Shown here piece after piece: positions 31,225-36,558 of a stretch of DNA of 36,558 bases. The DNA is from Fibrobacter sp. (GTDB taxonomy: Bacteria > Fibrobacterota > Chitinivibrionia > Chitinivibrionales > Chitinispirillaceae): NCBI GenBank assembly GCA_012513915.1, contig JAAZBG010000205.1:1-36558 (forward strand), read 5' to 3'. The notes under the pieces were generated by a model, which saw only the letters and a list, made by a program, of their open reading frames with translations, did not search any database and had not been told where the DNA came from. Each line of letters opens with the position of its first letter. Position 1 is the first letter of the stretch. Position numbers and translations under genes: made by a program.

Positions 31225-33609
31225 TTAATTCTTTTTGATTATAGGTTTTTGAATCATAGTGCTGAAGGTATACACCTTGAAAGAATTATCATAGAAGGTA
31301 ATCTCAAGAATGTTGCCTTTATCCTTATTCATCTGAACCGGAGTAATCTGGCATTCATAATCGTTCTCTGCACTCGGTGCTGTTATTGTAAAACGACCTT
31401 CATTCTTTAGCGGCTTTTTATTAAGGGTTATCGATTCATACCACTGTGATGTTGCCGCGTTGGATGCAATTTCCTTCGGCAGTTTGATGTTGACATCGTA
31501 CATTGGAAAGTCTGCTTCTGTCTCAATGTCAACATTGTAACGGACAACATACTTGTTCTTACCTTTTTTACTGTTGGTAACCGGCAGCACAAATACGCGG
31601 CGATATTCCTTCGGTTTGGTAATCCATTTTGCAGAATATGGGTCACACTCCGCAATACGTGTTTTTGTCTTTTTGTCATTGGCTTTATAATGTTTACCAT
31701 GAGTAACAATCGCGCGGGCTTTCAGAACGCCATTATCTGACGGGTTCGCAGTGAACTGTTCGTACAGGGTTTTAATGGCACGTGCCGGGAATTCATCATC
31801 TCTCATTTTGCCAAGATCTTCAATGAGTTTGTTTTTACGCTGGACAAGCTCACTACGTGATCCAGACGAAAATGTAATGTTATGAACCGGTGTGAAAATT
31901 GTATCAGAGTAGAGAGAATCTACATCTTCGAGGGTGTTTACGTTTGCATCAAGGAATTGTGTGATCTTAACACGTGATGCATTATCAATGCGGGTGTACA
32001 GCTGATCCTCTTTGGAATCAACAGCAGCTATCTTTAAAGGAAGTATCTCTGCTGCATTGAGAAAATTGATATCCTCATGAAGTTTTCTTAACAGATTTTC
32101 TGCCTGAACCCAGTTATTGGATTCAAGTGCACTCTGGATCTGACTGCTTTGCTCCTCAACGGACATTTTATCAAGTATTTTGTATTTCTCAGGGAGAAAG
32201 GTAAGATGCATGTTCTGTTTGATCATGCCAAGCATTGTGCTGTAGTCTCGTTGTTCCTTGAGTGAGTTCAATTGTACAACAAGTAACTCTGCCTGTTTGT
32301 ACAGACCAAGCAATTTGGTGACTTCATTTGAAACCGCAGTAAGTTCTGTGTTAATGTGGGCAGTGCTTTTGTACTTAGTATATTTACCGTAAGATTCATC
32401 AATGGTTGAAGGCAGACCATTCTGGACTGTAGTAGTCTTTGCAACTGCGATTCTGAAAAATTCATTATCCGGCATCTGGTTATGGGAATTAACCGTGGTT
32501 GTAATATACGTAATAGTATCTCTGGCGTTTGCTAGCGCAATAGCCTTTGCGTCAAAATCCTTGACATATTTTACAATTGCATTGTATTCCGGAGGAATGC
32601 TCAGTCCTGCAGCTTCATACAGTAATCTTGTTCTGTAAAGATTGCCGGTCATGTAAAGATTTTCATCAAATGGCTTTGCGTCATCCTTGCCGCTGAGACG
32701 CTGAGCATAGAATGGAACGATTTCCGGAAGGCGACCTTTTATCACAGTCTGAGCTTCAGAAATAACGGTGCTTGGATACCGCTCCTTTTTCTGGAAATAG
32801 CCCGTAAAGTCATCAACAGACTTGACAAGTTCAGATGGGTTGTTCCGGCAGAAATATTCTTTTGAAAAGAATGCGATTGTTGCAAGATAGTTTTCCTGAA
32901 ACTTTAATTCATCTTCAAGATCTGCCCGGAGTTTTAAATAGTTCTGATAGGCAACATCTTTTGAATTGAGAATAGATTTCGGAAAAATGCTTTCAATAGC
33001 AAGAAGTTCCTTATGCATTGATTCAAGTTCGGCAGAACGTTTTTTGAGAGAATCTGATGTAGCCGCATAGTTAAGCCCGTCAAGGTGGTAACCGTTACCA
33101 ATTGCAGAATAGTTTTTTCTGTCAAGACGGTTTTTAGAAAGGATATTTTGGAACTCAGCATACTTTCCCTCAAACTTATACCGCCATTGAGGTGCATAGC
33201 GGTAATTGACCTTGAACTGTTTATTCTGACCTATTTTGTCAATAAGGAAAAAATAACCGGTACTGTTCTGATTTACCGGATAAACACTGAGTGTATCGGA
33301 TGATGATTCATCTTTGATTGGTTCGCCAGCCTGTTTCTTATCTGTCAAAACTGCGGTAAGGCTTGATGAGACAGTCTTCTTCTGGGGAAGTGAGAGCACA
33401 AGATAAAAATTGTTTTCCTGCGGTGATGGAAACTGAATAAAATATTTTTTATCCTTTTTTATTTCAAAATCGTTTTTACCGTTTTTTAACTCAATATATG
33501 ATGCAGTTTCGGCAGGTGAAAGTTCCGGTTTTGGTTGAAGCTGCTTGTATGCGCCACACCCGGCAAACAGTAAAGCTGCTGTTCCAAGAAGAATAACACG
33601 TAAATTCAT
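31225..33609 (-). CDS. Large lipoprotein of unknown function at the head of the ABC operon
   Basis: A 794-residue protein. The lipobox LFAGC puts the acylated cysteine at position 18, followed by G-A-Y. The N-terminal part (about 30-150) is beta-rich (YFIQFPSPQENNFYLVLS, YFFLIDKIGQNKQFKVNYRY). The middle (150-590) is mostly helical with regularly charged stretches resembling coiled coils or TPR-like helices. The C-terminal 150 residues are beta-rich again (NKYVVRYNVDIETEADFPMY, PSAENDYECQITPVQ) like an Ig-type or anchoring domain. I do not recognise a family. GGGGG about eight bases before the ATG serves as ribosome binding site. As the first gene of the transporter cluster it may support or gate the transporter, but this is inferred from position alone. 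Confidence 0.75.
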   Translation of the reverse strand: MNLRVILLGTAALLFAGCGAYKQLQPKPELSPAETASYIELKNGKNDFEIKKDKKYFIQFPSPQENNFYLVLSLPQKKTVSSSLTAVLTDKKQAGEPIKDESSSDTLSVYPVNQNSTGYFFLIDKIGQNKQFKVNYRYAPQWRYKFEGKYAEFQNILSKNRLDRKNYSAIGNGYHLDGLNYAATSDSLKKRSAELESMHKELLAIESIFPKSILNSKDVAYQNYLKLRADLEDELKFQENYLATIAFFSKEYFCRNNPSELVKSVDDFTGYFQKKERYPSTVISEAQTVIKGRLPEIVPFYAQRLSGKDDAKPFDENLYMTGNLYRTRLLYEAAGLSIPPEYNAIVKYVKDFDAKAIALANARDTITYITTTVNSHNQMPDNEFFRIAVAKTTTVQNGLPSTIDESYGKYTKYKSTAHINTELTAVSNEVTKLLGLYKQAELLVVQLNSLKEQRDYSTMLGMIKQNMHLTFLPEKYKILDKMSVEEQSSQIQSALESNNWVQAENLLRKLHEDINFLNAAEILPLKIAAVDSKEDQLYTRIDNASRVKITQFLDANVNTLEDVDSLYSDTIFTPVHNITFSSGSRSELVQRKNKLIEDLGKMRDDEFPARAIKTLYEQFTANPSDNGVLKARAIVTHGKHYKANDKKTKTRIAECDPYSAKWITKPKEYRRVFVLPVTNSKKGKNKYVVRYNVDIETEADFPMYDVNIKLPKEIASNAATSQWYESITLNKKPLKNEGRFTITAPSAENDYECQITPVQMNKDKGNILEITFYDNSFKVYTFSTMIQKPIIKKN

Positions 33610-33923
33610 CTAATGTACCCCCGTCAGGAGAGAGTGTTAATATAATTATTAGTTTGTTTTCGAAGAACTCAACAGGTATCACCAATGTGTTGTTTACAAT
33701 AAGGTATGCTACGACATCATTGCTACAGCCCTGTCTTAATGAGTGCTGTGCGTATCTGCAGAGATCCACTGCAGTTTCTGTTGAAAGCTTACTACTGTAT
33801 CAGATATTTAATATCCAACGACCTGAATAATGCAAAAAGATACAATCAGGTCAATACTACTAAAAAGTAATATATAATGTAGTGTATAGTAAAAGCGAGT
33901 CTAATTTTCTATAAAATGTGATT
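33610..33923. other. Gene-free region between the lipoprotein and the orphan sensor gene
   Basis: About 314 bases. GATATT-T-AATATC (33803-33815) is a perfect palindrome, and GACCTGA (33820-33826) pairs with TCAGGTC (33846-33852); these could be an operator and a hairpin. A convincing promoter for the transporter operon is not visible, and no ORF is credible. Confidence 0.4.
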
Positions 33924-34583
33924 TTAATCTGGCCGGAGTTTGCGGAATATTACGGATGTCCACAAAAATGTTGCAATAAGAAGCAACGCCCAAAATGCAA
34001 CAGGGACAATCCCGGCACCGGTTATGAAGCGTAATGCAAGGTTGTTTTGTTTTGTCAATGATTTGGTGTCAGACAGCATGGCAGTTTCAATTGCAGTCAT
34101 AACGTCATCGGAAGCACTTAGAAGGGCACTATAGTTTTTTTGCAGTGTTGTTGATGCAAATCGGGCTGCCTTTCTCCGGTCCGGATCGCCTAAAAGTAAT
34201 GTGTAGTTGACACATGATTCTTTGTATTTGATGTAAACATCACGGATTTTTGCAATTAAAAGGCGCTCTGATTTGTTGAAATCTGATTTCTCAAGTGACG
34301 GGAGAAGCTTATCACATACAGTAAACAACTCGAAAACATCCTTCTGAAGGCACATCAGCTCTGTTGTATCCTCTGTAAGGATCATGCTTAACGCTGTGTT
34401 ATGTATTGTGTTACAGTTGCGTTCGAAAAGCGCAATGTTTTTACGGTTGGTGATATCGGAATTAATAATTCTGGAGTACGCTGCATCAATAGAACTGATA
34501 ATTGCGGAGTTGGAGATCGCTATCCCGAGGAGTACTAACGCACCTATTCCAAACACCAGTAACCGTTTTTTCTCTGATCGCAT
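33924..34583 (-). CDS. Orphan membrane sensor domain (four-helix-bundle-like) without output module
   Basis: A 219-residue protein. The N-terminus MRSEKKRLL and a hydrophobic segment (about 8-27) are followed by about 155 residues of long helices (SSIDAAYSRIINSDITNRKN, LIAKIRDVYIKYKESC, ALLSASDDVMTAIETAML). A second hydrophobic segment (about 185-210) ends at WTSVIFRKLRPD. This is the layout of the four-helix periplasmic sensor of chemoreceptors and kinases. However, the chain stops right after the second membrane helix, with no HAMP, kinase or methyl-accepting domain. No gene for such a module follows in the same direction. It might be a truncated receptor, or a protein that passes a signal to another membrane protein. 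A promoter is at 34609-34638. Confidence 0.6.
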   Translation of the reverse strand: MRSEKKRLLVFGIGALVLLGIAISNSAIISSIDAAYSRIINSDITNRKNIALFERNCNTIHNTALSMILTEDTTELMCLQKDVFELFTVCDKLLPSLEKSDFNKSERLLIAKIRDVYIKYKESCVNYTLLLGDPDRRKAARFASTTLQKNYSALLSASDDVMTAIETAMLSDTKSLTKQNNLALRFITGAGIVPVAFWALLLIATFLWTSVIFRKLRPD

Positions 34584-34608
34584 ATTTTTTGTAACCGTTT
34601 AAAAAAGA

Positions 34609-34638
34609 GTTATAATTTTATAAATTATGTTATGCCAA
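34609..34638 (-). promoter_or_regulatory. Candidate sigma-70 promoter of the orphan sensor gene
   Basis: On the minus strand TTGGCA (complement of 34633-34638), an 18-base spacer and TATAAC (complement of 34609-34614). Both match consensus at five of six positions. It lies 26-55 bases before the ATG at 34583. Confidence 0.45.
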
Positions 34639-34695
34639 TTATGTGTCGCGAAATTTTCAGAGGCTTCTTACCGGTTACTTTTTGTTACAGATTAC

Positions 34696-34724
34696 TCGAC
34701 AAATTACTATCCTTTTAGTATACT
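34696..34724 (+). promoter_or_regulatory. Candidate sigma-70 promoter of malQ
   Basis: TCGACA (34696-34701), exactly 17 bases, then TATACT (34719-34724), each five of six to consensus. The start near 34731 would give a leader of about 185 bases before the malQ ATG. Confidence 0.5.
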
Positions 34725-34915
34725 ATGAGTTACAGAGATGCTGCAGATAGTTGTGCCGGATCTGGTTGGTCGCAGCATCAAATGATTTTGCACTGTGACG
34801 ATACAAATCATAATGATTTCTACAGCACTATTTTTAGATTCTAAACCGGATTTAAAGTGTAGACTGTTTCCGTCCTCTGCAATTGTTTCTTGAATTGTTC
34901 TTTGGGGGAGATGCT

Positions 34916-36412
34916 ATGAATCGATCATCCGGTATATTTCTTCACCCGACATCACTGCCATCAAACTTTGGTATTGGTGATTTGGGGCCATCAGCGTATA
35001 AGTGGATTGACTTGCTGGAAGCTATGAAACAGACGCATTGGCAGGTTTGTCCCCTGGGACCCACGGGATATGGTGACTCACCGTATCAGAGTCTTTGTTC
35101 CTTTGCTGGCAATACACTTCTGATTTCTCCTGAAATACTTCATAAAGAGGGGCTGCTCACTGCCGATGAACTCTCAGCGTTTCCATCGTTGCCAAATGAC
35201 AATGTCGATTTTGGTGCAGTGATTAATGCCAAAGAGGAGTTGAACAGAGCAGCATATCTGCGTTTTACTGATAACAGTGAATTTATTGCGTTTTGTGAGC
35301 GTGAACAGTATTGGCTTGACAATTATGCTCGTTATAAAGTACTAAAAGACCTGCATGAAGGATTGCCATGGTACAGCTGGGATACAAAATTCAAATTACG
35401 ATATCCGGCAGCACTTGAGGAGACCGCCGGGACGCAGCGTAAAGAGATACGGTATCAGAAATTTCTTCAATATGTTTTTTATAAACAATGGATTGATCTT
35501 AAAGAATATGCAAATTTCCGCAATATACACATAATTGGTGATCTTCCAATTTACATTGCGTACGACAGTTCGGACGCGTGGGCATCACCGGAACTTTTTG
35601 AACTTGATGAGAACGCAAAACCGATCCGCGTTGCGGGTGTACCACCGGATTACTTCAGTGAAACCGGACAGCTTTGGGGCAATCCGCTGTATCACTGGAA
35701 AAATATGCGGCAGGATGGTTACTTATGGTGGATTAAGCGAATCAAAAAAACACTCGAGCTGGTTGATTACATGCGACTTGATCACTTTCGCGGCTTTGAA
35801 GCCTATTGGGCTGTTGACGCTGATGCTCCGACTGCGGAAAAGGGTGAATGGGTCAAGGGTCCTGGGGCAGATTTGTTTAAAGCAATAAAAAACGCGCTGG
35901 GAAAACTACCGATTATTGCCGAAGATCTCGGTATCATTACTCCGGAAGTAGAAGCCCTTAGAAATTCTATCGGTCTTCCCGGGATGAAAATTCTCCAGTT
36001 CGCTTTTGATGGAAATCCGGAAAATCCGTATCTGCCGTATAATACCCAGAAGGATAGCGTTCTTTATACGGGAACACATGACAATGATACATCACTGGGG
36101 TGGTTTAATAGTCTTGTTGAACTTGATAAACACCAGGTGCGTCAATATCTGGGGTGTGATGATACAACATTTCTTGAACACTTTCTGCGTTGTGCGCTGA
36201 GTGCTCCATCAGGGATGTGTATTATTCCATTTCAGGATATCCTCGGCCTTGGTTCATCATGCAGGATGAATACTCCCGGAACGGAAAGCGGTAACTGGAG
36301 GTGGCGTTTTACATTCGATCAGATTGACAATAACAAGATCAGAATGTTTACTGATTTCATGTCGATCTACGGCCGGGCTCCGAAGAAAAAGAAGAACCCG
36401 GTTACAACGTAA
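34916..36412 (+). CDS. malQ: 4-alpha-glucanotransferase (amylomaltase, GH77)
   Basis: A 498-residue protein starting at the ATG at 34916, which follows GGGGGAG six bases upstream; a TTG-started longer frame (34883) is not needed. Typical GH77 start RSSGIFLHPTSLPSNFGIGDLG, then PLGPTGYGDSPYQSLCSFAGN, IGDLPIYIAYDSSDAWA, GVPPDYFSETGQLWGNPLYHW, and the catalytic set: nucleophile Asp in MRLDHFRGFEAYW, acid/base Glu in IAEDLGIIT, and the third Asp in TGTHDNDT. It moves glucan chains between maltodextrins in the cytoplasm for glycogen or maltodextrin metabolism. It is the only carbohydrate-storage gene in the window, and no glycogen operon is attached. Confidence 0.97.
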   Translation: MNRSSGIFLHPTSLPSNFGIGDLGPSAYKWIDLLEAMKQTHWQVCPLGPTGYGDSPYQSLCSFAGNTLLISPEILHKEGLLTADELSAFPSLPNDNVDFGAVINAKEELNRAAYLRFTDNSEFIAFCEREQYWLDNYARYKVLKDLHEGLPWYSWDTKFKLRYPAALEETAGTQRKEIRYQKFLQYVFYKQWIDLKEYANFRNIHIIGDLPIYIAYDSSDAWASPELFELDENAKPIRVAGVPPDYFSETGQLWGNPLYHWKNMRQDGYLWWIKRIKKTLELVDYMRLDHFRGFEAYWAVDADAPTAEKGEWVKGPGADLFKAIKNALGKLPIIAEDLGIITPEVEALRNSIGLPGMKILQFAFDGNPENPYLPYNTQKDSVLYTGTHDNDTSLGWFNSLVELDKHQVRQYLGCDDTTFLEHFLRCALSAPSGMCIIPFQDILGLGSSCRMNTPGTESGNWRWRFTFDQIDNNKIRMFTDFMSIYGRAPKKKKNPVTT

Positions 36413-36495
36413 CATCTCACCCATAGAGATCATAATCCTAAATGGCGCAGTTGATCGCGGCGCAGAACCGTAACCTATTGAGCGCTAAGCGTTTC

Positions 36496-36539
36496 AAACC
36501 TCTTGACCTTATCACCCTTCGATAAAGCCTGCGAGGTTT
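36496..36539. other. Inverted repeat near the right edge, after malQ
   Basis: AAACCTC (36496-36502) pairs with GAGGTTT (36533-36539), and inside it CTTATC pairs partly with GATAAAG around the loop. The only T-run is the four Ts ending the right arm (GGTTTTC). This could be a weak malQ terminator or the start of a repeat continuing beyond the window. The 146 bases after malQ contain no ORF. Confidence 0.3.
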
Positions 36540-36558
36540 TCAAAGCTTATCATCTCAA

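Larger units (their letters stand above)
34584..34915. other. Divergent promoter region of the orphan sensor gene and malQ
   Basis: A 332-base region with no ORF, holding the two promoters listed next and a long untranslated leader before malQ. I see no strong repeat or known RNA motif. Confidence 0.5.

Overview
This 36.6 kb window is chromosomal DNA of about 40-45% G+C from a Gram-negative bacterium, probably of the Fibrobacterota-Chlorobi-Bacteroidota (FCB) superphylum. The clue is an exported propeller protein ending in what looks like a type IX secretion C-terminal sorting domain (1957-4161). LPS/heptosyltransferase-type enzymes, a GSCFA protein, an FCB-style PHP protein and outer-envelope lipoproteins fit this. 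Ribosome binding sites are often GGAG-like, so a Fibrobacterota-like lineage is more plausible than a typical Bacteroidetes, but the placement is an inference.

Layout. (1) 1-4161, minus strand: a flippase running off the left edge, a GT9 glycosyltransferase just upstream of it in the same direction, and the propeller protein. (2) 4258-4429: a complete tRNA-Ala(CGC) unit with promoter and terminator. (3) 4573-13716, plus strand: an HTH-STAS regulator and a tight group (toroid lyase-like protein, CxxCxxCC protein, GSCFA protein, second GT9). A PHP protein, an AlgH/UPF0301 protein and a second CxxCxxCC protein overlapping a ZIP metal transporter follow. (4) 13792-18004, minus strand: TypA/BipA, a DUF2721 membrane protein and a CPA1 proton antiporter with a TrkA-C-like tail. 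(5) 18482-24688, plus strand: a CheX-like protein, a PAS histidine kinase and an NtrC-type regulator. A good sigma-54 promoter follows, then two related small proteins flanking an unknown helical protein, and a HAD phosphatase. (6) 24891-34583, minus strand: an oligopeptide-type ABC transporter with unusual extra envelope proteins, interrupted by a palindromic repeat, and an orphan four-helix-type sensory membrane protein. (7) 34916-36412: MalQ.

How the parts may work together. In block 5 the kinase and the sigma-54 activator are adjacent, and the strongest -24/-12 promoter I found lies 170 bp past the activator, in front of three uncharacterised genes. This looks like a self-contained signalling module with its own target operon and is the best candidate for an undescribed system. 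Block 6 looks like a complete import machine: an anchored solute-binding protein, two permeases and a two-domain ATPase. A 794-residue lipoprotein and a 280-residue exported protein accompany it, and their roles are unknown.

I saw no CRISPR array, transposase, integrase, phage gene or rRNA. All functional names come from motif reading, without database searches.
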